Assembly (NCBI RefSeq): GCF_022132145.1
Contig: NZ_JAJISP010000002.1
Location: 496,001 to 560,000, forward strand
Length of the DNA stretch: 64,000 nt
From: Pseudomonas sp. MMS21 TM103
GTDB lineage: Bacteria > Pseudomonadota > Gammaproteobacteria > Pseudomonadales > Pseudomonadaceae
Direction of reading: 5' to 3'
The notes below the pieces were generated by a model. It had not been told where the DNA came from and made no database searches. It saw only the letters and a program-made list of their open reading frames with translations. Both the position numbers and the translations under genes were made by a program. Shown here piece after piece: positions 26,670 through 35,587 of the stretch; the first letter of the stretch is position 1; each line of letters starts with the position of its first letter.

Positions 26670-27893
26670 TCACTCCCCGAATAAACGGCTGAAGGCGCGT
26701 TTGAACACACCTCGTTCGACGCCAGCTTGCTTACCAAGCAACTCCTTGCTTAGCTCCTGCAGCGCCAGGGTGATCGGTGCGCGCGGCGCGTGCAGATCCA
26801 GCGGCACGCCGGTGTTCTGGCTCTGACTGACTACGGCGAAATCGTTGGGTACCTTTTGCAACTCACTGCAGCGCAAGGCCGTGGCGATATCGCGCAAGGT
26901 GATGGGGTCAGACTTGTTGTAGCGGTTGACCACCACCTGCAGATTCTCACCGCGCACCCCCAGTTCATCACGCAGGATGCGCGCCAGACGACTGGCATCC
27001 TTGAGGTGGCTCAGGCTCTGCTGCACCACAATGTAGACGCGGTCGGCCTGTTCCATGGTGATGCCGGTGAGGTGATCGATCTGCCGCGGCAGGTCCACCA
27101 CCACCCAGTCGTAGGTATTGCGTGCCAACTCCAGCAAGGCCTCGAGTTGCTCGATATGCACATCTTGCGGCAGACACAACTCGTGCTCGCGCCCGCCCAA
27201 CACATGCAGATTCGGACTGAAGTGGCTGCAAAATCCGCGCAGCGCCACACCGTCCATCTCGCCGATCTGTTGCAGTACCTCGACATGGCTGTGGTTGGGC
27301 TGCACATCCAGGTAATGGGCGACGCTGCCGAATTGTAGGTCCAGATCCAACAGCAGGACGCGGCTACCCTTGGCACTGAGTTGATGGGCCAGGTTGCAGG
27401 CCATCAGCGTCGCGCCGGACCCACCCTTGGCGTTCATCACCGCCACCAGCTTGCCGGTCGCGCCGTTGCTGGAATGAGTCTCGGCGACCATGCGACTCAG
27501 GGCCGCCAGCAACTCCTCGGCGGCCACCGGCTCCGGCAAGAAGTCGCGAGCGCCGGCCTGCATTGCCATCCGTATACCTTCGCGCTCCTCCAGCGGGCCA
27601 CACACCAACAACGGTGGGCGGTCCTGGATAGGGTGCTGCAACAGTGCCGCCAGCTCCTCGCGCCACAAGTGGCTGACCCGCAGCAAGAGGAAATCCGGTT
27701 TGTGCTCCAGCCCATAGAGTGGGTCGGTATGCCCGTTGCTGACCAGGCGGGTATTCACCTGCATGCCGGGAACACGCCGACAGATACCATTTAGATGCTG
27801 CAAGGCATCCGCGTCACGGCTGCTGATCAGCAGGTGCAACCCCTGCTTGCTGGGCGAACTGGTTGGTAGTGGTGTTTCTCTGAGATTCAGCAT
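26670..27893 (-). CDS. tadZ: TadZ/CpaE ParA-like localisation protein
   Basis: 407-residue protein with an N-terminal pseudo-receiver domain (about 18-135, ending ARDFLPEPVAAEELL) and a ParA/MinD-like ATPase domain. The P-loop is degenerate: KGGSGAT (residues 156-162), where canonical ParA has KGGVGKT, so the second lysine is Ala161. DLDLQFG and WVVVDLPRQID match the switch regions. TadZ marks the pole or site for Tad assembly. Its start overlaps the upstream pseudopilin gene by 7 bases. Confidence 0.9.
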   Translation of the reverse strand: MLNLRETPLPTSSPSKQGLHLLISSRDADALQHLNGICRRVPGMQVNTRLVSNGHTDPLYGLEHKPDFLLLRVSHLWREELAALLQHPIQDRPPLLVCGPLEEREGIRMAMQAGARDFLPEPVAAEELLAALSRMVAETHSSNGATGKLVAVMNAKGGSGATLMACNLAHQLSAKGSRVLLLDLDLQFGSVAHYLDVQPNHSHVEVLQQIGEMDGVALRGFCSHFSPNLHVLGGREHELCLPQDVHIEQLEALLELARNTYDWVVVDLPRQIDHLTGITMEQADRVYIVVQQSLSHLKDASRLARILRDELGVRGENLQVVVNRYNKSDPITLRDIATALRCSELQKVPNDFAVVSQSQNTGVPLDLHAPRAPITLALQELSKELLGKQAGVERGVFKRAFSRLFGE

Positions 27894-28414
27894 GGTGTGA
27901 TCTCCGGAAATACGCCCGCCTCTGCATGACGACCGAGGCTTTCGCGGGGAATGGTCGACCTGAATGCCGGCAGGGTGAACACCCCATGGAATCCAGGAAT
28001 AAGTAGTTCAAAGGGGAAACTTTCCACCCGCAACTGCACGTAGCGGATAGCGCGGAAGCCGGTGGCGCTGACGAGGTCGTCGGGATTGGTCACCATGGCG
28101 CCGTCCTCGTTCAGGTAGACCAAGGTCAGGTCGGCGGTCTCCAGGCTGCCGATCAGCGAACTGGGGACGTCACCATCAGGACCCGCCTTGTTGAAGATCG
28201 CCCGACGCAGGATGTCCTCGTCTCTGATATTGCATACCGCCGCCAGGCGCGCGCCGCGGCGCACCACCTCGTCCAGAGCATTGACCGTGAAGTACAGGCG
28301 ACCCATTTCCAGCACGCCGAACAGCAGGGTGAACAACAGCAGGCCGATAATGGCGAACTCCACCACGTACACCCCGCCCATGCGCCGTTTGTTTATCTTT
28401 ATCGCCGTCATCAC
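27887..28414 (-). CDS. TadE/TadF-like pseudopilin
   Basis: 175-residue minor pilin-like protein. The N-terminal basic stretch is followed by GGVYVVEFAIIGLLLFTLLFGVLEMGRLYFTVNALDEVVRRGARLAA, the TadE-type processing site and membrane helix (Glu at +5-like position), then a 130-residue periplasmic part. It overlaps both neighbours (ATGA with tadE at 28411-28414). Which of the two pseudopilins is TadE and which TadF is assigned by order only. Confidence 0.83.
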   Translation of the reverse strand: MMTAIKINKRRMGGVYVVEFAIIGLLLFTLLFGVLEMGRLYFTVNALDEVVRRGARLAAVCNIRDEDILRRAIFNKAGPDGDVPSSLIGSLETADLTLVYLNEDGAMVTNPDDLVSATGFRAIRYVQLRVESFPFELLIPGFHGVFTLPAFRSTIPRESLGRHAEAGVFPEITPC

Positions 28415-28896
28415 AGCCCCCTCATCACGGTGGTGGCCACCAGTGGGAAGTTCAGCGGGATGGCATCGCCGATCAGGGCAGGCAGGCCTGTGCCGATTAC
28501 CGGGCGGAATGTAAAGTTAATGCTCACCTGCACATGCTCAGTGCCCACTGAAGTAACCTGGACATCCGCGGCGCTCAAGCCCGTGACGACGGCGCAACCC
28601 GCTACTTCGACGTCGCAGCCCGGATCGTTTGGCAACCCGTAGACCGCGAGATTCACGGTCTGCGTCAGTAGGTCGCTGGTCAACACGACCTGGCCGAGGG
28701 TAGTATTCCAGGCCTTGCCAGCGACAAAACGCCCTGCGTCGCGACTGGCCTGCAGCAAGCTGTTGTACTGGTAGAGCATGCGACCGAACTCGGCGATACC
28801 CAGCAACAGCAACAACAGCAACGGCAGGGCGATGGCGAACTCAACCATGGCCACACCGCGCTGAGGCTGACCGGGCTTGAATGAATGACTGTGCAT
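28411..28896 (-). CDS. tadE: TadE-like pseudopilin
   Basis: 161-residue pseudopilin with QRGVAMVEFAIALPLLLLLLLGIAEFGRMLYQYNSLLQASRDAGR at residues 12-56, the classical TadE motif with cleavage near the Gly and conserved Glu. The remainder is a small extracytoplasmic domain with two Cys. GGGAGGTGTTTT lies before the ATG at 28896, which rules out the longer frame to 29031. Confidence 0.87.
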   Translation of the reverse strand: MHSHSFKPGQPQRGVAMVEFAIALPLLLLLLLGIAEFGRMLYQYNSLLQASRDAGRFVAGKAWNTTLGQVVLTSDLLTQTVNLAVYGLPNDPGCDVEVAGCAVVTGLSAADVQVTSVGTEHVQVSINFTFRPVIGTGLPALIGDAIPLNFPLVATTVMRGL

Positions 28897-28904
28897 AAAA
28901 CACC

Positions 28905-28985
28905 TCCCAGTGCCCACCCGGGTTGCACCCGAGCTACCTTGTTGCGGCCTCGTGGCCCGAATGCAATCCGGGAATAACGTTGTAC
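28905..28985. repeat. CCCGG-type intercistronic repeat inside the tad locus
   Basis: Between the TadG-like gene and tadE, the minus strand contains CCCGGATTGCATTCGGGCC and, a little further, GCTCGGGTGCAACCCGGGT, two hairpins of the same family. A related hairpin (GGCCCGGATGAAATCCGGGC) lies after xdhB at 52500. They may act as mRNA processing or stabilising structures. Confidence 0.5.
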
Positions 28986-29049
28986 GAGGCTCCTGCCTCT
29001 CCGGTATTTCATCCCGACCACATCGCTCCATCTCCCCCGGCGCAACGGC

Positions 29050-30402
29050 CTAGGAATCGGGGCTCGGTGTCGAAACGTCGCTAAAGTAGGTCTTGTACAA
29101 CTGGATGATGTTCGGACCGGCATCATCGGCCGGCGTTGGCCCCGCGTAACCACTGCCTTCACACTCCTGCATGAATTGACCGAAGACCTCCTTCTCACCG
29201 CTTTGCTCTACCTTCTGCAGCAGATAGAAACAGCCGAATCCCAGCACCGGCACTGAGGTAGCCCCCCCTCCCGCCACTGCGGCGCAGTTGCCGATCACAA
29301 CATTGAGGACGCGGCGCTCGGCGACCCCCGAGCAGGATCCAGGGCTTGTGGCACAGTCTATGTAGGCATTCTTCCAATCGTTGACATCAGTCAACTGGTT
29401 ACCGCCGGCTGACAGATCGCCGTTGCTGGAAACGACCTCGGCCTCATTCTGCTTAGGCACGCCGCCGTCCATTGCGACCAGTGGCTCGCTGTAATCGATG
29501 TACCAGTCCGGAGGGCAAGTCGCCGGGTCGACGGGTCCGTTGTACAGCCCCAACCGGGTATTCAGGCCCTGGGCCACCGGCCCCCAGGTAATACCTGGCT
29601 CGGTATCCACCGATCCCGTGTCATCTATGCATTGCTCGGTTCCGGCGCAAAACGCCTGGCGGATATCTGCGCCGCCCGTACTATCGCCCAGCCGCAGCAA
29701 CTGACAGTTACCCGCGCTTGGACTGCCGGGAGTACCGCAGGTCAGCGTTTGCAGGTCGCCATAGTGATACCCCCAGAAGTTGCCATTCTCCGGGTCGTAT
29801 TGCGCCGGATCGCCGCACACCACGATAGGGTCAATATTACAGGTCGAGGCCGTTGGGCTCGGCCCGGCGGTGGCGATGGCTGCCACCGCCTTTTCGATTT
29901 CGATGTTGCTTGAGCTAAATGGATTCTTATTGAAGAAGTCCCAGAAGAATCCAGTCAGTTTGTAATTTGGTACCGACACCCGCACATAGGCGGCATCCTC
30001 CGGGCCGGGAAAAAAGAACGGGCCGTATACGCTGTCCGATAACTCCACCACGGCGAAAGCCCCTACCCCGCCACTGGCACCGATACCGCTGCTGAGTTCG
30101 CCATTGCCGCTGGCGCTGGCATTCAGCATCAGCGTGTTCCACGCCGCAGTCCGCGCCGCAATTGCCGCTGCGACATAACCGTCGGGATCGCCACCTACCT
30201 GGCTAAGGGTCTTGGCCCCACTCAGCGCCGCCGCATCCACGGCATTCTGCAGGCGCGCCTTGTTCAGCAGCATATGCCCGCCGTCCAGCGCCAAGGCGCC
30301 CATCAACAGCATGGAAGCCAGGGCAATCACGATCAGCACCATCACCGCCCCGCGCTGGCGCGCTGGCATCGCGGTGAACGGCCGTTGCATACAGGGTTTC
30401 AT
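29050..30402 (-). CDS. tadG: TadG-like pilus assembly protein
   Basis: 450-residue secreted or membrane-anchored protein. The TadG-type N-terminus is ARQRGAVMVLIVIALASMLLMGALALDGGHMLLNKARLQNAVDAAALSGAKTLS, one membrane helix followed by the conserved NAVDAAAL motif. The long extracytoplasmic part has many Cys (more than ten) and no recognised enzymatic domain. ATG at 30402 has GAGGGTT nine bases upstream; the TTG at 30417 is an alternative but lies in the ribosome binding site region. It is named by position and N-terminus. Confidence 0.83.
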   Translation of the reverse strand: MKPCMQRPFTAMPARQRGAVMVLIVIALASMLLMGALALDGGHMLLNKARLQNAVDAAALSGAKTLSQVGGDPDGYVAAAIAARTAAWNTLMLNASASGNGELSSGIGASGGVGAFAVVELSDSVYGPFFFPGPEDAAYVRVSVPNYKLTGFFWDFFNKNPFSSSNIEIEKAVAAIATAGPSPTASTCNIDPIVVCGDPAQYDPENGNFWGYHYGDLQTLTCGTPGSPSAGNCQLLRLGDSTGGADIRQAFCAGTEQCIDDTGSVDTEPGITWGPVAQGLNTRLGLYNGPVDPATCPPDWYIDYSEPLVAMDGGVPKQNEAEVVSSNGDLSAGGNQLTDVNDWKNAYIDCATSPGSCSGVAERRVLNVVIGNCAAVAGGGATSVPVLGFGCFYLLQKVEQSGEKEVFGQFMQECEGSGYAGPTPADDAGPNIIQLYKTYFSDVSTPSPDS

Positions 30403-30413
30403 GAGCGTAACCC

Positions 30414-30686
30414 TCAATTACCGATATTGATCTGGATCGGCTGGGCAACCTGGGCCGCATCTCCGGTTACGCCGCGGTAGCCGTCCATGACTTTTTCGGT
30501 CAGCGGGCCATCGCTGCCGGTGGGCGAAATTTCGGTGCCCGGGTTGGCGGCCAGCTCCTTATCGGCGATCTGCTGATAGTGGGTCTCGTACACGCTGTAA
30601 CCCAGCTGCCCGACCCGTCCTTCGTCGTAGGTCATGCAACCGCTTGGCCCCAGCAACAGCAGCGTCAGAACGATCGTGCGTTTCAT
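30414..30686 (-). CDS. Small tad-locus lipoprotein (PA4298-like)
   Basis: 90-residue predicted lipoprotein: signal peptide MKRTIVLTLLLLGPSGC with lipobox Cys17, then an unordered, polar mature part (YETHYQQIADKELAANPGTE). GGAGGCAACCACC precedes the ATG at 30686. P. aeruginosa encodes a small protein of unknown role at the same place (PA4298). It may assist secretin assembly as pilotin-like lipoproteins do; that is inference from position. Confidence 0.72.
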   Translation of the reverse strand: MKRTIVLTLLLLGPSGCMTYDEGRVGQLGYSVYETHYQQIADKELAANPGTEISPTGSDGPLTEKVMDGYRGVTGDAAQVAQPIQINIGN

Positions 30687-30768
30687 GGTGGTTGCCTCCA
30701 CTGGTTGATCCTGTGTGGCTCGCCTGGGCGAACCACCTTGCAAATTTGACCTGGCCGGTCGTTGCCTT

Positions 30769-30949
30769 TGTAGGAGCTAGGGGGACGCCTCGTCCTTGCT
30801 GCGGTCCGGCGTCCCGGCGATCCGGCATTCCTGCGATCCCGCGTTCCAGCCAATTCATTGTTGGTACGCCAGATCACCAGGCAGCAGCCGTTCCCTACGG
30901 CTGACTGCATTTCCCACATCCCTGTGGGTCACAAGCTTGCTCCTACACC
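30769..30949. repeat. Inverted REP-like pair (TGTAGGAGC) with internal hairpins
   Basis: TGTAGGAGC at 30769-30777 and its inverse GCTCCTACA at 30939-30947 bracket about 160 bases. A further hairpin is CCCACATCCCTGTGGG at 30914-30929. TGTAGGAGC is the hallmark of Pseudomonas REP/BIME sequences. The pair occupies the gap between the rcpA secretin gene and the small lipoprotein gene. Confidence 0.6.
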
Positions 30950-30954
30950 CACAT

Positions 30955-32463
30955 CTAATTCAGATCGTGGCCAAAACTGCCCTCGCTGGTCCCGAGGCTG
31001 ACCGGCACCGGGCGGCCCATCTGACGACCCTTGGTCTTGCCGAGCAGGTAGAAGTCCACATCGCTCGGCTCGACGAATTTTTCGGTGGGCAAACGCACGC
31101 TTCTGGCATCTATTGGCTTGGCCAGGTGCGGCGTCACCATGATCACCAGTTCGGTTTCGCCGTTGACGAACTCCTGGCTGCGAAACAGTTGACCGAGTAC
31201 CGGTATATCGCCCAAGCCGGGGAAGCGGCTGACGAAATCGCGGGTGTTTTCACTGATCAAGCCGGCGATGGCGATGGTCTGGCCATTGCCCAACTCGACA
31301 GTGGACTGGGCGCTGCGCTTGGTCAACGCCGGCACCAGCACGGCAGAGACACCTGCAGCAACCCCTGTATCCACCACCAGGCTATTGGTCGACACTAACT
31401 CGCTGACCGAGACATTCAGGTTGAGGTTGATCCGCCCCGAATCGAGCACCACTGGGAGGAATTTCACCCCGACACCGAATTCCTTGAACTCGATGGTAAT
31501 GCCATCTTCGTCGGACACCGGGATGGGAAACTCGCCACCTGAGATGAACTCGGCCTGCTGCCCCGTCAAGGTGGTCAGGGTCGGCTCGGCCAGCACCTTG
31601 GCTGAACCATCGTCCCGGGCCGCATCCAGCGCCACGTTAAAGAGAAAATCGCCCGAGAGGAACTGGGCAAACAGCCCTCTACCATTGCCGAGCAGGGTAC
31701 CCGCCGGAAGAATCGCGCCATCCGAGGTCAGGCCACTATTGGCACCGCCACCGCTCCAGCGACTGGAAGAGCCGAAGTCCAGGGCGTTGAAGCGCACATC
31801 GAGACTCTTGACCAGGCTGCGCTTCATTTCCGCGACCTTGACCTCGAGCATGACTTGCTGGCTGCCGCCGACGGTGAGCAGGTTGATCACCTCCAGCGAT
31901 TGGGTCGGCGCCGCCACTGCGGCCTCACCCTCACCCTGGACGATACTGGCGGTTTGTGCGGTATAGGTCTTGGCCAGTTTGACCGCATTATCCATAGCCG
32001 CTGCACTGCTGACCTGGCCGCGCAGCACCAGGGCACCCTGGGCGCTATAAACCGAGATGTCCTCGTTGGGCAGCAGTTCATGCAACTTGCTCTTCAGCCC
32101 GCCGAGGTCGTGCACCACCTCGAGATCGAGGCTGTCGATCAGCCGGTTGCGGCTATCCCACAACAGCACGTTAGTGCTGCCCAGGGCACGGCCGAGTAAA
32201 TACAACTGGGTCGGGCTGGTGACCAGGATGTCTGCGATTTCCGGGTTACCCACCGAGACCTTCTTCACCGGCGCCCGGGTGGTCAGTACCCGCGACTTGT
32301 AGATCGGCACCTGAATATTGGTGACGTTCGCCGCCGGCATGGCACTGACCGCAGGCTCCGGCTCGGCAGCCTGCAGCACGGCGCTCGACAGCAGCCCTGC
32401 GCCGCCGCCGGTGAAGAAGAGAACGTACAACGTGAATGCCCCGACTCTCCGGATGATATCCAT
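30955..32463 (-). CDS. rcpA: RcpA/CpaC outer-membrane secretin
   Basis: 502-residue secretin forming the Flp pilus outer-membrane channel. After the signal sequence (about 1-32), the pilus-specific N-terminal domain (VPIYKSRVLTTRAPVKKVSVGNPEIADILV) is followed by a BON-like domain (LKSKLHELLPNEDISVYSAQGALVLRGQV) and the secretin core (VMLEVKVAEMKRSLVKSLDVRF, LAEPTLTTLTGQQAEFISGGEFPIPV, RFPGLGDIPVLGQLFRS). AAGGAGTAGGGC precedes the ATG. Confidence 0.94.
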   Translation of the reverse strand: MDIIRRVGAFTLYVLFFTGGGAGLLSSAVLQAAEPEPAVSAMPAANVTNIQVPIYKSRVLTTRAPVKKVSVGNPEIADILVTSPTQLYLLGRALGSTNVLLWDSRNRLIDSLDLEVVHDLGGLKSKLHELLPNEDISVYSAQGALVLRGQVSSAAAMDNAVKLAKTYTAQTASIVQGEGEAAVAAPTQSLEVINLLTVGGSQQVMLEVKVAEMKRSLVKSLDVRFNALDFGSSSRWSGGGANSGLTSDGAILPAGTLLGNGRGLFAQFLSGDFLFNVALDAARDDGSAKVLAEPTLTTLTGQQAEFISGGEFPIPVSDEDGITIEFKEFGVGVKFLPVVLDSGRINLNLNVSVSELVSTNSLVVDTGVAAGVSAVLVPALTKRSAQSTVELGNGQTIAIAGLISENTRDFVSRFPGLGDIPVLGQLFRSQEFVNGETELVIMVTPHLAKPIDARSVRLPTEKFVEPSDVDFYLLGKTKGRQMGRPVPVSLGTSEGSFGHDLN

Positions 32464-32658
32464 GCCCTACTCCTTGCGTGGTTTGTGCTTTACCTGCTTA
32501 TCAGGAGCACCGGACTTGCCGATGCGATTACCTTTGCCTCTGTCTCATCCCTGGGAATGAGGAATCAGGGATAGACGACTGAAACTTGACTGCCAACTGC
32601 CGTTGCCTCTGCTCTGCATCGTTGTGCAACGCATCGCTTCGCTCGGCCTCATCCCTGC

Positions 32659-33471
32659 CTAGAGCTGAACCTTTGTCGCCTGCACATCGATGCCGCGAAT
32701 AATGGTGACGCCAGCACTGCTGCCGCTGCTGCTGCGGCGGACCACTCGCTTGGCTGCTTGAGGTACGGGCGCTGGCGCTACCATGGCCACCGCTTCCTCT
32801 ACTGGCGGTTTTTTCTGGTTATCCAGCGGGTTGCGCAGGGCCAGTTGCAGCTTGCCTTCGGCCTGTGCCTTGATCAGGATCTCGGTCTCTTCCGGGGTCA
32901 TCTCCAGGGTCACCGCGCGCACCACTACCGGCTGGGTCTTGTCGGTGCTGGCAGTCTGGTCCACGGCCAATACCCGCAAGTCCTCGAGGATGGTTTCCGA
33001 CTGGGCATTGTTACCGCCACCATTGGCCTTCTTGGCCACCAGCACATCGACCCGGTTGCCCGGCAGCAGGAAGCCACCTACGCCGACCACATCGTCGACC
33101 CGCACCGAGATGGCGCGCTTGTCCGGTTCGATCAGCGAGGCCAGGGTGCTGCCGCCGAGGTGCTCAGCCAGACGCGCACCACGCACGATATCGCCGCGCA
33201 GCATGGCGAAGGTGGCAATCTTGCCCACCACCTTGTCGGTGGCATCGAAGGCATCGTCCGGCACCGTATCCTTGGGCATGCGCACCAAAGTGACGTGCTG
33301 GGCCTCGACCATCTGGCCGAAGGGGATCTCCAGCGTGGCCACCACCACGTTCTGCAGGTTGTCGTCGGGGGCGGCATTGAGCCGCGCACTCAGCCAGTTG
33401 TTGGCCATAAAGGCCGCGCCCAGGCCGAGAATGAGTGAAAGACCGATCAATACAAGCGTGCGTGAGTTCAT
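32659..33471 (-). CDS. rcpC: RcpC/CpaB Flp pilus assembly protein
   Basis: 270-residue periplasmic protein anchored by an N-terminal helix (5-24). It has an SAF-domain-like segment (VVATLEIPFGQMVEAQHVTLVRMPKDTVPD, residues 43-73) and RcpC/CpaB core (ISVRVDDVVGVGGFLLPGNRVDVLV). RcpC is thought to brace the secretin channel. The C-terminus carries a Ser-rich stretch (VVRRSSSGSSAG). AAGGAGACATCGTC precedes the ATG. Confidence 0.92.
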   Translation of the reverse strand: MNSRTLVLIGLSLILGLGAAFMANNWLSARLNAAPDDNLQNVVVATLEIPFGQMVEAQHVTLVRMPKDTVPDDAFDATDKVVGKIATFAMLRGDIVRGARLAEHLGGSTLASLIEPDKRAISVRVDDVVGVGGFLLPGNRVDVLVAKKANGGGNNAQSETILEDLRVLAVDQTASTDKTQPVVVRAVTLEMTPEETEILIKAQAEGKLQLALRNPLDNQKKPPVEEAVAMVAPAPVPQAAKRVVRRSSSGSSAGVTIIRGIDVQATKVQL

Positions 33472-33506
33472 GACGATGTCTCCTTGATTCGACTGGCGTC
33501 GTACTA

Positions 33507-34835
33507 TTAGCTACTGGCATCGAGGCTGACGAAGTAGTTACGCCAAGCCCAGGTCAGCGTCTTGGGTGTCAGGGCTTGCGCATCATCCACACTCTGATAG
33601 CGCTGGCGGTCCAGTGCCATACCCAGCAGATCGCGCGGATGACAGGGCAGTAACGGCCGGGCCTCCGGGCGATGCAGCTGTTCGATGGCATAGGCCACCA
33701 GCTCGGGGTCGTAAGGGATGCCCAGCTTTGCGCACTCCTGCTGCCAGATGCGTTGGTACTCATCGGCTTGCAGGTGGTCGAAATGCAGCTTGTAACCAAT
33801 GCGCCGGAGGAAGGCCTCGTCGGCCAACTCCAGCGGATTGAGGTTGGTGGAAAACACCAGGATCAGGTCGAAGGGGATTTCGCAGTGGCGACCTCCGCCC
33901 AGGTTGAGGTAGTCCTTCTTCTCCTCCATCGGCACGATCCAGCGGTTGAACAGGTCAACGGGCGCCACCCGCTGACGACCGAGATCATCGATAATGAAGA
34001 TGCCATTACTGGCCTTGAGTTGCAGCGGCGCCTGGTACAGGCGGGTATAGGGGTCGAAGCGGATATCCAGCATATCCAGGGTCAACTCGCCGCCGGTGAT
34101 GATGATTGGCCGCTGGCACTGCAGCAGACGGCGGTCGATGCCCTGGTCAATGCGCAAGCTGCGCTGCTTGACCTCTACCGGAAGTGGCTTGTGCACCTGG
34201 GGGTCGAAAATCTCCACCACCGCCTCGCCGATAGCGATGGCGCGTGGTATCCAGATAGCCTGTTGAAAAAGGCGGATCAGTCGCTGGCTGATATAGGTCT
34301 TGCCCGTACCGGCCGGCCCGTAAATCATGATCGCCCGCCCCGAGTTCATCGCCGGGCCGAGTTGATCGAGTAACTCATCCTGCAGCACCACACCAGCGAA
34401 AGCCTCGCGCATGGCCTGGGCGTCAATCCGGCTGCTGTGCACCGTTTGTGCTGCCAGCAGTTGCCGGTACCGCTCCACCGGGTAGGGCGCCGGGCCGATA
34501 TAGCCGCTACGCGCCAGGGCATCCTTGGCTGCGCTTCTGCCACGCTCGGTCAAGCCATAACGCAGGCCCTGCCCTCCGGCCTGGCCAAGCACCTCGATGC
34601 GGCCGTCCTTGCGTTGATAGCCGAGCACTTCCTCAAGCACCGAGCCGGTCAGCGCCATACGCTCGACCAACTGGGCCATATCCAGTACGCCGGCATCGTG
34701 CAGATGCTTGCAGATCAGGTCGCCAATAAAGTTGTCTGCCAGGCCGGTCTCAGTCACGTTGCGCGGTTGCGGCGCCAGCCGTTGAATCGGATCGAGGCCA
34801 TCCTGTTCGGTGTCTATAGGACTCAGCGCATGCAT
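33507..34835 (-). CDS. AAA+ ATPase embedded in the tad locus
   Basis: 442-residue protein with an N-terminal region resembling a winged-helix or DprA-like adaptor (residues 28-110, LTERGRSAAKDAL) and an AAA+ core. Walker A is YGPAGTGKTY (K179), Walker B is GIFIIDDLGRQR (D283, D284), sensor-1 is LILVFSTNLNPLE, and an arginine-finger-like FLRRIGYK follows. No membrane segment or DNA-integrase domain is present. It sits between prepilin peptidase and rcpC with AAGGAG before the ATG, so it is co-transcribed. It is not among the standard Tad components; a role as regulator, remodelling factor or assembly chaperone is inference. Confidence 0.78.
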   Translation of the reverse strand: MHALSPIDTEQDGLDPIQRLAPQPRNVTETGLADNFIGDLICKHLHDAGVLDMAQLVERMALTGSVLEEVLGYQRKDGRIEVLGQAGGQGLRYGLTERGRSAAKDALARSGYIGPAPYPVERYRQLLAAQTVHSSRIDAQAMREAFAGVVLQDELLDQLGPAMNSGRAIMIYGPAGTGKTYISQRLIRLFQQAIWIPRAIAIGEAVVEIFDPQVHKPLPVEVKQRSLRIDQGIDRRLLQCQRPIIITGGELTLDMLDIRFDPYTRLYQAPLQLKASNGIFIIDDLGRQRVAPVDLFNRWIVPMEEKKDYLNLGGGRHCEIPFDLILVFSTNLNPLELADEAFLRRIGYKLHFDHLQADEYQRIWQQECAKLGIPYDPELVAYAIEQLHRPEARPLLPCHPRDLLGMALDRQRYQSVDDAQALTPKTLTWAWRNYFVSLDASS

Positions 34836-34846
34836 AACCGGACTCC

Positions 34847-35362
34847 TTAAAGGACAAACATGAAATAGCCAATGGTCAAGGTCCCCAGCAGAATCGCGAT
34901 CGAATAGGGGAAGGGCTTGCCGGCCACCTCATCTGGTGCAGGCGCCAGGTAAGTCCGCGCCATTAGCATTAGCCAGTAGCGCCCCAAAGTCTGCTTCATC
35001 TGACCGCGTAGCAGTACTAACAACAAACCGCACACCCCACCGGCCATCAGGCTGAAAAACGCCGCCCAAAGTGCGGGTTGGGGAGCTAGAAAACTGCCGA
35101 CCATGGCCATTAGCTTGACGTCGCCAGCGGCCATGCCGCCGAGGGCATAGAATGGAAGAAAAATCCCGAAGCCGATCAGCAGCCCCAGCACACCATCGCC
35201 CAAGCCACCTATACCGCCTGCATAAGCCTGACCGACCAGCCCCAGGACGAGGCCTAGCACAACCAGGAAGTTGGGAATGCGGTGGCTGCGTATATCGCTC
35301 ACCACCGCAACACCAAGCAGCCCTAGTAGCACAATGACGGGGAACATCTGCTCCATGGACAT
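34847..35362 (-). CDS. fppA: Flp prepilin peptidase (TadV/FppA type)
   Basis: 171-residue membrane aspartic peptidase of the A24 family that cleaves the Flp prepilin and TadE/F pseudopilins. The two catalytic Asp motifs are SDIRSHRIPN (D23) and GGMAAGDVKLMA (D81). It has about five membrane helices and no N-methyltransferase domain, as in TadV and FppA. It begins 15 bases after flp ends. The longest ATG (MSMEQMF) is used; the Met three residues in is possible. Confidence 0.9.
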   Translation of the reverse strand: MSMEQMFPVIVLLGLLGVAVVSDIRSHRIPNFLVVLGLVLGLVGQAYAGGIGGLGDGVLGLLIGFGIFLPFYALGGMAAGDVKLMAMVGSFLAPQPALWAAFFSLMAGGVCGLLLVLLRGQMKQTLGRYWLMLMARTYLAPAPDEVAGKPFPYSIAILLGTLTIGYFMFVL

Positions 35363-35377
35363 CGCTGCATTATCTTT

Positions 35378-35587
35378 CTAAGCACAAGCGGCAACGGGGG
35401 TAGCTGTGCCCAAAACAGCATCTTTCAGGCTAGTGATTACGCCACACACGTTTTTTCCCAAAGCTACGAACACGGTGACAACTGCTATCGTTATCAACCC
35501 GCCCGCCACCGCATACTCCACGATGGTCAAGCCGTCTTCGTCCTTAACGAACTTCATCACCGAAGTCTTGATTGCTTGAATAGTCAT
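35378..35587 (-). CDS. flp: Flp-type major pilin
   Basis: 69-residue prepilin. The leader ends KDEDG, with cleavage after G19, followed by LTIVEYAVAGGLITIAVVTVFVALG, where E24 and Y25 occupy the conserved +5/+6 positions of Flp pilins. The mature pilin is about 50 residues with two Cys (VCG and AACA) that could form a disulphide. ATG at 35587 is preceded by GAGGTGAATGA; the longer frame to 35665 is rejected. First gene of the locus, so its promoter lies at 35600-36400. Confidence 0.93.
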   Translation of the reverse strand: MTIQAIKTSVMKFVKDEDGLTIVEYAVAGGLITIAVVTVFVALGKNVCGVITSLKDAVLGTATPVAACA

